Assembly (NCBI GenBank): GCA_025360845.1
Contig: JANYBJ010000054.1
Coordinates: forward strand, 1-38,243
DNA: 38,243 nt
From: a bacterium
GTDB lineage: Bacteria > Verrucomicrobiota > Kiritimatiellia > RFP12 > UBA1067
Reading direction: 5' to 3'
Made by a program: the position numbers and the translations under genes. Below the pieces are notes generated by a model. The model was not told the origin of the DNA and ran no database searches. It was given only the letters and a program-made list of their open reading frames with translations. Positions 1 to 8,635 of the stretch are shown here, in pieces. Numbering within the stretch: the stretch's first letter is position 1; each line of letters opens with the position of its first letter.

Positions 1-2
1 CG

Positions 3-350
3 CGGGAAGCCCGCGTTGACAACGCAGATCACCATTATGGTTTCGCGGCGGAATGCGCCCTTAAAACCGCGATGATTGGTCTGCCTGCGTTTACCACTGA
101 AGAAGGGTTGCACGGGTCTTACCATAAGCATGTGGATCAACTGTGGTGCAGGGTTAGGCACCAGAGCTTGCAGAAAGCATTTCCAGGTCTCTATGCATTT
201 CTGGGAGCGGCGAATCCATTTGTGTCTTGGAATGTGGAACAGCGGTATGCGGCCACAGGCGCGGTTTCGGAGGGAGACATGGCTTTGCACAAGAATGCTG
301 CCAAACGGCTTCTCGGTTGCGTTGGTTTCTTGGGAGGACGTTCCGCATGA
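3..350 (+). CDS. C-terminal part of helical, possibly HEPN-like protein (5' truncated)
   Basis: The reading frame is open from the left edge of the window, so only the C-terminal 115 or so residues are visible; the ATG at 72 need not be the real start. Near the visible beginning is a segment reading DNADHHYGFAAECALKTAMI. Its small-residue-rich amphipathic helix recalls helical nucleic-acid-associated or HEPN-type proteins, but no clear HEPN R-x4-6-H motif is visible, so this is a weak inference. The stop codon overlaps the ATG of the next gene by four bases (ATGA), which indicates translational coupling with the KGGVGR ATPase. It is probably the first or an early member of a three-gene conflict or signalling cassette. 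The function is not established from sequence alone. Confidence 0.6.
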   Translation, partial: REARVDNADHHYGFAAECALKTAMIGLPAFTTEEGLHGSYHKHVDQLWCRVRHQSLQKAFPGLYAFLGAANPFVSWNVEQRYAATGAVSEGDMALHKNAAKRLLGCVGFLGGRSA

Positions 351-1687
351 GTACGCTTCGCTTCGATCAAGCAGTCTCCTCCGTATCCGAAATCCTTGCG
401 GAGTCGCCATTGGAACGCACTGGCGATATCACCATCGTACGGGACAGTTTGGGCGTATTGACCGTTGTTTTGCCGGATGACGCATGGGCTGACGCGGCAA
501 AACGGAACACAGTTGCCGAGCGCCTGCATGACAAACTAGGCATTTACAGTCCTGGTGAAAAAGAAGTGCTCTTGCGACAATGCGACCTCATTGACTTGGA
601 CGATGTCATTCGTTCGCCGGATCGGGTGCGTTTGCCGGATGTCGCCAACACGTGGCTGGTGGATCGCCTGCTGACCAACCAAGACTGGTTACGCAAACCA
701 CTGTCCAGCACTCCGCCATTGCCAACGGCGGTCGCCTTTAGCATTAAGGGCGGTGTGGGGCGTACAACCGCATTCGCCCTGTGGGCCTGGTCGCTTGCCA
801 GGGAGGGAAAGAACATTGTCCTTGTGGATCTTGACTTGGAAGCACCTGGTGTGGCTGGGTTGTTGCTCGACGAAACGCGGTTGCCTGATTACGGTCTAGC
901 AGACTGGCTGGTTGACGCTTTGGTGGAACAACCGGATGAGGTGTTGTTGAAAGATTGTTTGGTTTCCTGTGCGCTAGCCGACGGCACTGCGGGAAAAATC
1001 CGGGTGTTGCCTGCTTTTGGTGCCAAAACCCGCGAATATCTCAACAAGTTGGGGCGTATCTATATGCCCACCTTTGACAGCCATTCCAATCGCTTTGTGG
1101 GGCTGGCAGAGCGATTGATGATGTTGCTGGAGCAACTGGCGCGGCTGCCAGACCGGCCTGATGCCATTCTGCTGGATGCGCGTGCCGGATTGCATGATAT
1201 CGGCTCGGCCGCCGTGACCCGCCTGGGCGCTGAAGTCTTCCTCTTTACTCGCAACGATTCCCAAAGTAGGCAAGCCTACAAACAGTTATTTGAGCACCTG
1301 TGCATGGCACAAAGTGTCACCTTTGGCATGCCCGATGACGACCTGCGGTGGAAGCTGAAAATGGTCGGCGCACAGCAAAAGGTGTCAGCCAGTTCCGCCG
1401 CATCTTTGCGCGAAGCCTGCTACAACCTTTGGAGCGACACGTTGTATGACGACGAGAACTCTCGCCCGGCCGGTGATGATGCGCCGGTTGCCGCCACCTT
1501 TGGCCGCGCCGACGATAACGCGCCCCACCTTCCACTAGCGATCCAGTTTGATCCTCGCGTTGGTGACTTCGATCTACGCAACGAGGCAGAACAGCCAGAC
1601 TGGCGCGTCATCGAAACGGCGTTTGGCGACTTCTTCGCCGGAGCGACCAAGCGTTTGTTTCCAGATCCGGTGGGTGCTTTGTCATGA
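347..1687 (+). CDS. KGGVGR-motif ParA/MinD-like ATPase
   Basis: A 446-residue P-loop ATPase of the SIMIBI (ParA/MinD) class. The deviant Walker A motif is KGGVGRTT at residues 134-141. DLDLEAPG follows at 161-168, as in the ParA Walker A' region. DARAGLHD at 277-284 takes the place of the Walker B segment. Residues 1-125 form a separate N-terminal domain that I do not recognise. KGGVGR variants are a recognised ATPase group that turns up in bacterial conflict or signalling cassettes rather than in chromosome partitioning, and no parB or parS-like partner is visible here. The ATG at 347 is chosen because a GGGAGG ribosome site precedes it at good spacing and because it overlaps the upstream stop (ATGA). 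Its own stop overlaps the next gene by four bases. Nucleotide-dependent regulation of a partner effector is inferred. Confidence 0.85.
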   Translation: MSTLRFDQAVSSVSEILAESPLERTGDITIVRDSLGVLTVVLPDDAWADAAKRNTVAERLHDKLGIYSPGEKEVLLRQCDLIDLDDVIRSPDRVRLPDVANTWLVDRLLTNQDWLRKPLSSTPPLPTAVAFSIKGGVGRTTAFALWAWSLAREGKNIVLVDLDLEAPGVAGLLLDETRLPDYGLADWLVDALVEQPDEVLLKDCLVSCALADGTAGKIRVLPAFGAKTREYLNKLGRIYMPTFDSHSNRFVGLAERLMMLLEQLARLPDRPDAILLDARAGLHDIGSAAVTRLGAEVFLFTRNDSQSRQAYKQLFEHLCMAQSVTFGMPDDDLRWKLKMVGAQQKVSASSAASLREACYNLWSDTLYDDENSRPAGDDAPVAATFGRADDNAPHLPLAIQFDPRVGDFDLRNEAEQPDWRVIETAFGDFFAGATKRLFPDPVGALS

Positions 1688-3183
1688 ATCAGCCAACCTT
1701 CCAATTTGACCCGACCCGGTTCCGCCAGGCATTGGCTTTATTGTCTTCGCGGCCAGCCTGGGAAAATCTAGACCCTCCGGCGTCCTCCGACGTATACGTG
1801 CCGCCCATGCATGTCAAGGCACTCCAGCCAGAAGTCAGCGTAGTTGAAGGGATGCGAGGCGCAGGAAAGAGTTTTTGGACGGCCGTGCTCGCCAATGACC
1901 AACTCCGCACCTTAGTTGCCACGTCCGCAAATTCGCCTCAACTGGCCAAGGCCGAGGTTCGGGTCGGCTTTGGTCTGGACCTTGATAACGCCCAGTTTCC
2001 CAGTGCTTCCATGATTGGCGGGCTCTTGAACAATGGCTGCTCTCCGGACACGGTATGGCGGTCGGTGTTGTTGCGGCATGCTCTAAAGACAGTAGACATT
2101 GCTCTTCCGTTTTTGGACGACGTCCAGGCGGCTGCCAGTTGGGTCCAGCAGTGCCGTGTGCAGGCGGATCAACTACTGGTCCAGGCAGATCGGGAATTGG
2201 CTGCGCGGGGAAAGACACTGTTGGTGCTTTTTGATTCATTGGATCGTCTGGCGGATGATAATAATTGGGACAGCGTGCGAGAGCGTCTGACTGCGGCTCT
2301 TCGACTCGGGCTTGAATGTCGTAGTCGCCGGGCCATGCGTTGCAAGTTCTTCCTGCGCCCGGACATGATTGAGGAAGATGATCGGATTTGGCGCTTTACC
2401 GACAGCTCAAAATTGTTGCATGAAAAGGTGGAGCTGGCATGGCGCCCTAATGATCTGTTCGGCTTGGTTTTTCTCAATCTGGCAAATGCGTCTGATATCG
2501 GCGCTGATTTTCGAAACGCCGTGACCGCCGGATGGCCGCGCGCGACATGGCTGGAGAACAACGACGTATTTACCCTGCCACCCGAGTTGACTGCGGAAGA
2601 GCAGCCGACTCGCGGCATCGTGGAGGCTTTGGCCGGCCCTTGGGTTGGACCAACAGCCAAACGGGGCTTCACCTACAAATGGATACCCTCTCATCTGGCC
2701 GATGCTAAAGGACGGTTAAGCCCACGAATCGTGTTATTAGCATTCAAGGAGGCGGCTGAGTGGACTTGTAACCATCGGCCTGACCACAAACTTGCCTTGC
2801 ATTATGAGGGTGTGCAGCAGGGCGTCGTCAGGGCCTCTGCGACCCGCGTAGACGAGATGAAGGAGGATTATCCATGGGTGGGGCCGCTGTTGGCGGCCAT
2901 GAAAGGCGCCACCGTTCCTCTCGATATGAATGAATTGGACGGTTTCTGGACCGCGGATTGCCTAGGCACGGCTCTGGAAAAAGCACAATCCGAGGGCCGT
3001 CTCCCGCCCCGACGCTACGGTGGCGATTCCGTCGGCAAAGGCCTATTATCGGCGCTGGTAGACGATTTGGTGGAATTAGCCGTTCTCTACCGCACTGAAG
3101 ACCAACGGATCAACATGCCCGACATCTTTCGCGTCGGCTTCGGCATCAAGCGAAAAGGCGGCGTCAAGCCGCCGCGGGCATAG
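1684..3183 (+). CDS. P-loop ATPase of the KGGVGR cassette
   Basis: A 499-residue protein with a clear Walker A motif, GMRGAGKS at residues 56-63, and a Walker B-like strand LLVLFDSLDRL at 179-189. The spacing fits a STAND/AAA-like P-loop NTPase. The remaining ~300 residues are mixed helical sequence without a domain I recognise. No membrane segment is apparent, so it is probably cytoplasmic. Its start overlaps the stop of the KGGVGR ATPase by four bases (ATGA), so the two proteins are probably made in fixed ratio and may act together. The gene ends 63 bp before a convergent oxidoreductase gene, so the cassette ends here. The role is inferred to be the switch or sensor of a defence or signalling system; the molecular function is unknown. 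Confidence 0.8.
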   Translation: MNQPTFQFDPTRFRQALALLSSRPAWENLDPPASSDVYVPPMHVKALQPEVSVVEGMRGAGKSFWTAVLANDQLRTLVATSANSPQLAKAEVRVGFGLDLDNAQFPSASMIGGLLNNGCSPDTVWRSVLLRHALKTVDIALPFLDDVQAAASWVQQCRVQADQLLVQADRELAARGKTLLVLFDSLDRLADDNNWDSVRERLTAALRLGLECRSRRAMRCKFFLRPDMIEEDDRIWRFTDSSKLLHEKVELAWRPNDLFGLVFLNLANASDIGADFRNAVTAGWPRATWLENNDVFTLPPELTAEEQPTRGIVEALAGPWVGPTAKRGFTYKWIPSHLADAKGRLSPRIVLLAFKEAAEWTCNHRPDHKLALHYEGVQQGVVRASATRVDEMKEDYPWVGPLLAAMKGATVPLDMNELDGFWTADCLGTALEKAQSEGRLPPRRYGGDSVGKGLLSALVDDLVELAVLYRTEDQRINMPDIFRVGFGIKRKGGVKPPRA

Positions 3184-3206
3184 GGGCGGTCTGTCGGCCT
3201 ACCTGA

Positions 3207-3226
3207 GTGCCCTAGGGGTCGGGCAC
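3207..3226. terminator. Hairpin between convergent genes
   Basis: GTGCCC at 3207-3212 pairs with GGGCAC at 3221-3226 across an eight-base loop. It sits in the 63-bp gap between two converging genes, where a bidirectional terminator would be expected. There is no T-run, so factor-independent termination is uncertain. Confidence 0.3.
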
Positions 3227-3246
3227 CAGGCTCATCATAGTATGCT

Positions 3247-4623
3247 CTACACTTTCGGTTCGAAGCCTTCGCGCTTGAAGCCCTGCAGGAGCGCGGTCGC
3301 CTCGGGGCTGTTGCTGAAGACGCGCTTGTCGTTGTCCCAGGCGAGCTCTTTTCCGGGGAAACGCTGCGCGATGCACCCGAACAGGAGCGCCTCGGTCAGG
3401 CGGGCGGCGTATTCGAAGCGGCTGCCCGTGGCGTTGGGGGTGTGCGCCTTGCAGGCCTCGACCCACTCCTTGTAATGGTCGTACTGCCACTTGCCGGGAT
3501 CTTCCAGCAACTTGTTGCAGGCGCGCTCGGCCTCCTTTGTTTCGGGACCGAACGGATGGCCGCCGACCGCGATGGCCTGCGGCTTGCCGGAATGGGAGCC
3601 GCCGAGGGTGGTCGCCTTGGAGCCGACAATCATGCACCCGTTGTCGCCCACGTCCAGCTTCGGATGCGAGCCGACCGGACGCTTGGGCAGAATGCCGCTC
3701 TCGTACCAGTAGACGTTGACGCCTTTCGGGCAGGCCGGCGAAGGCCCGAAATGGTAATCGATGGTCGAGTACGTGGAATAGGCGAGGTCGGCGGGCTTGT
3801 CGCACCACGCCTTGACGGTCTCGGGCAGGCCCAGCTTCAACACGAAGAACGCAGGGTCGAAATTATGCACGGCCATGTCGCCTATGGCGCCGCAGCCGAA
3901 GTCGCACCAGCCGCGCCACGCGAAGGGCTGATAGCCGTTGCCGTAAGGGCGCATCTTGGCCGGCCCGAGCCAGCAGTCCCAGTTGAAGCCTTCCGGGACT
4001 TTCTCTTCCTTCGGAAGGGCGGACATGCCTTGCGGCCACCACTTGCCTCCGGCGCGGTCCGTCCACGAGTGTACCTCCAAGATGTCGCCCCAGAACTGGC
4101 TCTCCATGAGCTTCTCGTAGCGGAAAACGCCGGGGTGCCCCTGGTTGCCCATCTGCGTCACGACGCCGTATTTCTTGGCCGCCTCCATCAGCATCTCGCA
4201 CTCTTCGTACGAATGGGCGAGGGGCTTCTGCACGTAGACGTGCTTGCCGAGGCGCATCGCGGCCAGCGCGATGGTCGCGTGCGTGTGGTCGGCCGTGGAG
4301 ACGCAGACGGCATCGCACTCTTTGGCGATCTTATCCAGCATCTGTCTGTAATCCGTAAAAGTCGGAATGCCCGGAAATTTTTTCGCCGCGCCGTCGAGGG
4401 TTCCAGGGTTGACGTCGCACAGACCGGTGCAGATGGCGCCGTTGCCGGTCAGCGAATTGAGGTCCCCGCCGCCCATGCCGCCGACGCCCACCTTCAAAAA
4501 CCTGAGCTGCTGTCCGGGACCATCCTTCACGGCCTGCCCGAAAACCTTGCTCGCCGGGATGAAAAACCCCGCCATCGCGCTAGTCGCCAAAAAAGAACGC
4601 CTCGATACGCCCCGCTCTTTCAT
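3247..4623 (-). CDS. Gfo/Idh/MocA family oxidoreductase with Tat signal
   Basis: A 458-residue NAD(P)-dependent oxidoreductase, probably acting on a sugar or inositol-type substrate. The N-terminus carries a twin-arginine motif (RRSFLATSAMAGFF, near residues 8-21), so the folded cofactor-loaded enzyme is expected to be exported. The Rossmann glycine motif is GVGGMGGGDL near residue 46. The family's EKP segment appears as QKPLA. The ATG at 4623 is preferred because AAGGAG lies eight bases upstream and because the Tat motif then starts correctly; an open frame extending to 4749 lacks this support. It is transcribed divergently from the formylglycine-enzyme-like gene. Tat-exported members of this family are very common in Planctomycetes and Verrucomicrobia relatives. 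The exact substrate cannot be read from the sequence. Confidence 0.9.
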   Translation of the reverse strand: MKERGVSRRSFLATSAMAGFFIPASKVFGQAVKDGPGQQLRFLKVGVGGMGGGDLNSLTGNGAICTGLCDVNPGTLDGAAKKFPGIPTFTDYRQMLDKIAKECDAVCVSTADHTHATIALAAMRLGKHVYVQKPLAHSYEECEMLMEAAKKYGVVTQMGNQGHPGVFRYEKLMESQFWGDILEVHSWTDRAGGKWWPQGMSALPKEEKVPEGFNWDCWLGPAKMRPYGNGYQPFAWRGWCDFGCGAIGDMAVHNFDPAFFVLKLGLPETVKAWCDKPADLAYSTYSTIDYHFGPSPACPKGVNVYWYESGILPKRPVGSHPKLDVGDNGCMIVGSKATTLGGSHSGKPQAIAVGGHPFGPETKEAERACNKLLEDPGKWQYDHYKEWVEACKAHTPNATGSRFEYAARLTEALLFGCIAQRFPGKELAWDNDKRVFSNSPEATALLQGFKREGFEPKV

Positions 4624-4742
4624 TCGTTTCTCCTTCTTGTTTGAGCCCTCGCGGGAAACTACCCGCAAGAACGTAATGTAGTATAACGAACGGAGGGAAA
4701 AGAGGGTAATGAAACCTGCACTGCAAACACGACAACAATGAC

Positions 4743-4772
4743 TTGACAACGAAGATCATCAAAATCTAGACT
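4743..4772 (+). promoter_or_regulatory. Possible sigma70-type promoter for the SUMF1-like gene
   Basis: TTGACA at 4743-4748 is followed after 18 bp by TAGACT at 4767-4772. It lies about 75 bp upstream of the start at 4846, within the 222-bp divergent region 4624-4845. The -35 is perfect and the -10 matches 4 of 6. A GAAAGGAG ribosome site precedes the ATG. Confidence 0.4.
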
Positions 4773-4845
4773 TATGATGCTTGAATTATTTCATTTTGCT
4801 GGATAAGTTTGTGATCAGAAAACAGATTCGAAAGGAGACCAAGCA

Positions 4846-6366
4846 ATGTTAGAAGTAATGCGTTGTTTACGGCGCTCTTGGGCGTGCTTGATTATTGCGG
4901 GGGCCTTGGTGAATGGGCCCGGCTCTGCGCTGGCGCTGGAAGTCAAGGTGGTTCCGTCCGAGCAGCGCGTATACGGTCAGGCGGGGGAAACAAGTATTGG
5001 CGTGTTCACCGTCTACAACTACAGCGGGCGTTCACTCGTTGTAGACCCTGTCGTGGTCAACTCGTGGCCGGGATGGGGTTGCATGGTCAGCCCGGTCACC
5101 CTTTCGCTGGGCATTGGGGAAAAGGCCGATGTTTACGTTTACGCCACGCCTCCAACCGATGCGCACAGCGGGGACAGTTCGTCGATGGAAATTCAGTTCT
5201 GGAACTCCGCCGGATACTATTATCGGAGCAATTATTTAACTACGCTCGTCGGTCTGAGCCCTTCTTCCCCAACGGTCATCACGTCGTTTCCCGGCAATGG
5301 GACCCTCGCGTGGACAAACAGCATGTCGGGCGGGGCCTATTGCGTGGAGTGGTCTCCGTCGCTGACGAGTTATTGGCGCCGGTCTTGGCAGGATTTGCAG
5401 TACGTGGAAGGACAAACCAATTACGCGTTCACGGCGCAGGTGCCCATGTTTTATCGGATCGTCCAGATCCCGTTTCTCCCGTCTGGCATGGTTTCGGTGG
5501 ACAGCGGGGAGTTTCAGATGGGCGATGCCTACGCCGAAGGCGAGGCTTCGCAGAGACCGGTGCATACGGTGAAGGCGGACACGTTTTGGATCGAGCGTTA
5601 CGAAGTGACTTGGGATTTGTGGAGCCGCGTCCGAAACTGGGGATTGAATAACAGCTATACGGATTTGGCGGTCGGGGTTAACGGCTGGAGCGGTTCCCAC
5701 GCGAGTTCTGAACGGGGCCATCCGGCTGTGCAGCTGAGCTGGTATGACGCCGTGAAGTGGTGTAACGCGCGTTCGGAGATGGAAGCGCTGACTCCCGCAT
5801 ACTACACCACGGAAAGCCGGACGAGCGTTTATCGCACGGGCGCGATTCAACTGACAGACAAGTGCGTGGATTGGAATGCGAACGGGTACCGGTTGCCAAC
5901 CGAGGCCGAGCGGGAAAAGGCGGCCCGCGGGGGCCTGGTCGGAAACCATTTTCCGTGGCGGAGTTTCGGCGGCAGTTATGCCAACCACATCGAAGGAACC
6001 AAAGGCAACTATATCGGCAGCGGCGATCTCTACGAAGCGGGCACGACCCGGATCGGCTATTACAATGGCAGCCAAGGCGTGACCAACGGCTTGGCCGCAT
6101 ACCTGCCCGGCGTTGATATGGCCAACCCGTTCAGCATCTATGACATGGCAGGCAATGTGGGCGAGTGGTGCTGGGACTACTTCCAATCCGATTACTACGG
6201 CAGTTCGCCTGCGGACAACCCAAGGGGGCCCGCCACCGGCTGGGACCGGGCGATCCGCGACGGATCGTGGAAAACAAGCGCGGTTAACCTGCGCTGTTCG
6301 GCTCGCTTTTCGAGTGATCCCGGCAATTCGAGCACCGATGTGGGGTTGCGGTGCGTGCGGCATTAA
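4846..6366 (+). CDS. Secreted SUMF1/formylglycine-generating-enzyme-like protein
   Basis: A 506-residue protein with a signal peptide (residues 1-30). An Ig-like beta-sandwich domain follows (about 35-140), then a linker, then an FGE/SUMF1 domain from about residue 214 to the end. Family hallmarks are GMVSVDSGEFQMGD at the domain start, NGYRLPTEAEREKAARGG in the middle and DMAGNVGEWCWDY. True formylglycine-generating enzymes use two close cysteines in a C-Y-R-Y-R-C-type arrangement. Here the second position is Cys484 (LRCSAR), but the place of the first is alanine. Sulfatase activation is therefore doubtful, and a structural, binding or different oxidative role is equally possible. No sulfatase gene lies in the window. 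The ATG at 4846 follows a good AAAGGAG site. Confidence 0.85.
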   Translation: MLEVMRCLRRSWACLIIAGALVNGPGSALALEVKVVPSEQRVYGQAGETSIGVFTVYNYSGRSLVVDPVVVNSWPGWGCMVSPVTLSLGIGEKADVYVYATPPTDAHSGDSSSMEIQFWNSAGYYYRSNYLTTLVGLSPSSPTVITSFPGNGTLAWTNSMSGGAYCVEWSPSLTSYWRRSWQDLQYVEGQTNYAFTAQVPMFYRIVQIPFLPSGMVSVDSGEFQMGDAYAEGEASQRPVHTVKADTFWIERYEVTWDLWSRVRNWGLNNSYTDLAVGVNGWSGSHASSERGHPAVQLSWYDAVKWCNARSEMEALTPAYYTTESRTSVYRTGAIQLTDKCVDWNANGYRLPTEAEREKAARGGLVGNHFPWRSFGGSYANHIEGTKGNYIGSGDLYEAGTTRIGYYNGSQGVTNGLAAYLPGVDMANPFSIYDMAGNVGEWCWDYFQSDYYGSSPADNPRGPATGWDRAIRDGSWKTSAVNLRCSARFSSDPGNSSTDVGLRCVRH

Positions 6367-6440
6367 GGTCTAAATGCAGCGCGGCTTTTTTCAGCTTGGG
6401 CATACCCAAGGATGCCAGCCAAAGGAATAGGTGATTTGAC

Positions 6441-8240
6441 ATGCGGGCCTTTTTGTTGTCCCTTCTGCTTCTGGCTGACGCGCTCCCGTCCGCCGCCGCG
6501 CCGCGCTGGGTGCTCAATAACGGGCGGGATGCCCTGAGGCTGGCGGCCGGCCAGGCCGACCTCGCGTTCAAGCAGGGCCTGATCACCATCACTCCGACCG
6601 GAACCGACGCCACCCTGAGCATCCCGCTCGCGCCGGAGGAACGGTTCGAGGCGGCGCGGTACCCCTTTTTCGCGTTCCGCTACAGGTATCGCACCGCCAT
6701 CAGGCAGGCGGGCCTGTTCTTCACCACGGACGGACTCACCGATCTCTCCGACCGCAGTTACTCGCCCTTCCCTGTGGAGGGGGATGAGAAGTGGCATGAC
6801 CAGATCGTCGATTTGCGGGCCTATGCCCACTGCAACTGGAAAGGGACCATCACCGGGTTCCGCATCGACCCCACCAATCCGAGCGACACGAACTCGGTTC
6901 TGGCGATCTCGCGCTTCGGCTTCTTCCCTTCGGAGCCCGGCGCTCGGAAGTTCCTGGGCGAAGCCGACGACACGCCCGATCCCGCCAAGGAAACGCTCTT
7001 CCCGAAGTCGGCCCCCGCCGCCGTCTCCTATCCTCCAGAACATTTTTCGCGCGACCGGATCAGGATCGGAGCGTGGGGCAATTTCCGCCCCGTTGACCTC
7101 GACGAGGCGTACATCCGCACCTATGCGAGCTGCGGGTTCGACTGGCTCATCGCCATGCCCGGCATCTCGGGCGGTCTGCTCCGCGAGCCCCTCCTTCAAT
7201 GGTGCGACCTAAACGGGATCGAGGCCTACATCGCCGACGACGGCTACCTCGACCCGGTCGCGAGAACGGCCTCCTACGCCGCCCACCCGAGCTTCCTGGG
7301 ACATTACGTCGTCGACGAGCCGGGCGCGGACGACTTCGACCGGCTGGCCTCCCTCTGCAACGGCTACGTGAAACTCACGGGCGGCAAGGTTCCCTACGTC
7401 AACCTGCTCCCCATGTACGCCAACGCGGCGCAACTGAAATACGGGGCCGCGGCGGACGCCATCCAGTACTACGACGCCGACCCCGCGCTCTTCCGGAAGT
7501 ACTGTGACGCATTCTGCACGAAGTTCGATGTCGGCTATATCTGCACGGACATCTACCCGCTCGACTGGGTCCAGGGACGGCGCGCCACCTACCGGGACTA
7601 CGTGGAGTCGATCAACGTGATCGCGGCTTCCGCCCGCGAGCACCGCAAGGATTTCTGGTGTTTCCTGCAGACCTTCGCCTGGACGCCCTCCAAACGCACC
7701 CCCACCGAGGCCGAGTTCCGCTGGCAGGCGTACTCCCTGCTCTCCTTCGGCTGCAAGGGAATCCTGTGCTGGACCTACGCAGGCACCGAGCCCGCCTGTC
7801 CGTCCCTCGTGGACGCGTGCGGCCGGAGGACCGACTCCTGGTATGACGCGAAAACCGTGTTCCAGGAAATCCGCCGGCTCTCGGACCTGTATGTGACGTA
7901 CGCCAATCTGGGCGCCTTCAACCACAACTGCACCGCTGCGGTCCCCTACCTGCGCCTGAGCAAGCCGTACACCGGTTTCGATGCCATCCAAGAGATCCGA
8001 TGCGACGCCCCGCTGCTGGTCGGCTGCTTTTCGAAGAAAGGCGGCGCCGGCAGCGCCTTCACCGTCGTGAACATGAGCGAGCTTGAAGAGGTGAAGACCG
8101 CCGATGTCCGCCTGAAGCTCCGGGGCCGTACATTCGTCGCCCACCCCAGGGGCTTCCCGACCGAACTTCAGCCGGACGCGCAGGGTTTTGTCCGGCTGCT
8201 GCTCCCCTCCGGAGAGGGCGTCTTCGTGACGGTCGACTGA
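6441..8240 (+). CDS. Secreted TIM-barrel protein, putative glycoside hydrolase
   Basis: A 599-residue protein with a cleavable signal peptide (MRAFLLSLLLLADALPSAAA). Residues 22-190 look like a beta-sandwich carbohydrate-binding domain. A (beta/alpha)8-barrel-like region follows (about 200-520), with GHYVVDEPGADDF near residue 286 and ICTDIYPLDW near 368. Both resemble strand ends carrying acidic residues in clan GH-A glycosidases. A small C-terminal beta domain ends the protein. I cannot name the glycoside hydrolase family or confirm catalytic residues. It lies 74 bp downstream of the SUMF1-like gene on the same strand with an AAGGAAT ribosome site, so cotranscription is possible. The likely role is extracellular polysaccharide breakdown. 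Confidence 0.75.
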   Translation: MRAFLLSLLLLADALPSAAAPRWVLNNGRDALRLAAGQADLAFKQGLITITPTGTDATLSIPLAPEERFEAARYPFFAFRYRYRTAIRQAGLFFTTDGLTDLSDRSYSPFPVEGDEKWHDQIVDLRAYAHCNWKGTITGFRIDPTNPSDTNSVLAISRFGFFPSEPGARKFLGEADDTPDPAKETLFPKSAPAAVSYPPEHFSRDRIRIGAWGNFRPVDLDEAYIRTYASCGFDWLIAMPGISGGLLREPLLQWCDLNGIEAYIADDGYLDPVARTASYAAHPSFLGHYVVDEPGADDFDRLASLCNGYVKLTGGKVPYVNLLPMYANAAQLKYGAAADAIQYYDADPALFRKYCDAFCTKFDVGYICTDIYPLDWVQGRRATYRDYVESINVIAASAREHRKDFWCFLQTFAWTPSKRTPTEAEFRWQAYSLLSFGCKGILCWTYAGTEPACPSLVDACGRRTDSWYDAKTVFQEIRRLSDLYVTYANLGAFNHNCTAAVPYLRLSKPYTGFDAIQEIRCDAPLLVGCFSKKGGAGSAFTVVNMSELEEVKTADVRLKLRGRTFVAHPRGFPTELQPDAQGFVRLLLPSGEGVFVTVD

Positions 8241-8492
8241 GCCTCCCGGCGTTGAGAGTTGAACATTGAGCGTTTTCGTTCCAGCCATGGGCAACGCATC
8301 AGCGCTGACGTTTCAGCGCCATGCGCTGATGATAATCGGGACGGCTGGCGAGCGCTTCATCCACGGTGAAGAGGTGTCTGAGCCCGAGAAGGGGCCAAAC
8401 TCAAAAGGACACCCTGTTTCGCGGGTTGTTGCGCATTCAACTCCTAAATCCGCCTTTGCTTTATTCAGCAATTTTGCCTCGCCTCCATGCGG

Positions 8493-8517
8493 CGGAGAGC
8501 ATACCCCTTACACGTTC
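8493..8517. repeat. Left att-like repeat
   Basis: The sequence starts cggagagcata (8493-8503) and matches the copy beside the integrase (17276-17299) exactly over 11 bases. The similarity then continues at lower level (ccccttacacgttc against tcctttgcacttc). It lies outside the leftmost element gene, where an attachment core would be expected. Not a tRNA target. Confidence 0.4.
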
Positions 8518-8554
8518 GCAAAGTGACGCCGCAACCTCCGACCGAAAATCAGCA

Positions 8555-8581
8555 AAAACACCAATGAAAACGGGGTGTTTT
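8555..8581 (-). terminator. Terminator-like hairpin at the end of the element operon
   Basis: AAAACACC at 8555-8562 pairs perfectly with GGTGTTTT at 8574-8581 across an 11-base loop. Read on the minus strand, the second arm ends in a run of five T, as in a factor-independent terminator. It lies 55 bp beyond the last element gene and could also act on the plus strand. Confidence 0.5.
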
Positions 8582-8635
8582 GTGATTCTTTCAACACGCA
8601 ACGGCTGGCGCTCGCCTTCCCATGGGTGCCTAGTT

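Larger units (their letters stand above)
8241..8635. other. Non-coding junction left of the integrated element
   Basis: No credible gene. It holds a 24-base interspersed motif at 8251-8274 (gttgagagttgaacattgag then cgtt) that recurs with one mismatch at 24648-24671. A 9-bp perfect inverted repeat CATCAGCGC (8297-8305) / GCGCTGATG (8323-8331) may terminate the upstream gene. The att-like repeat (8493-8517) and a terminator-like hairpin (8555-8581) also lie here. Confidence 0.6.

Noticed and set aside
347-1687. Chromosome-partition ParA
   Set aside because: The KGGVGR motif, unrecognised N-terminal domain and partner P-loop ATPase do not fit a parAB operon; no ParB or parS-like repeats seen.
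3442-4644. 400-codon plus-strand frame inside the oxidoreductase gene
   Set aside because: It is an antisense shadow of a high-GC gene with clear Tat and Rossmann motifs on the minus strand.
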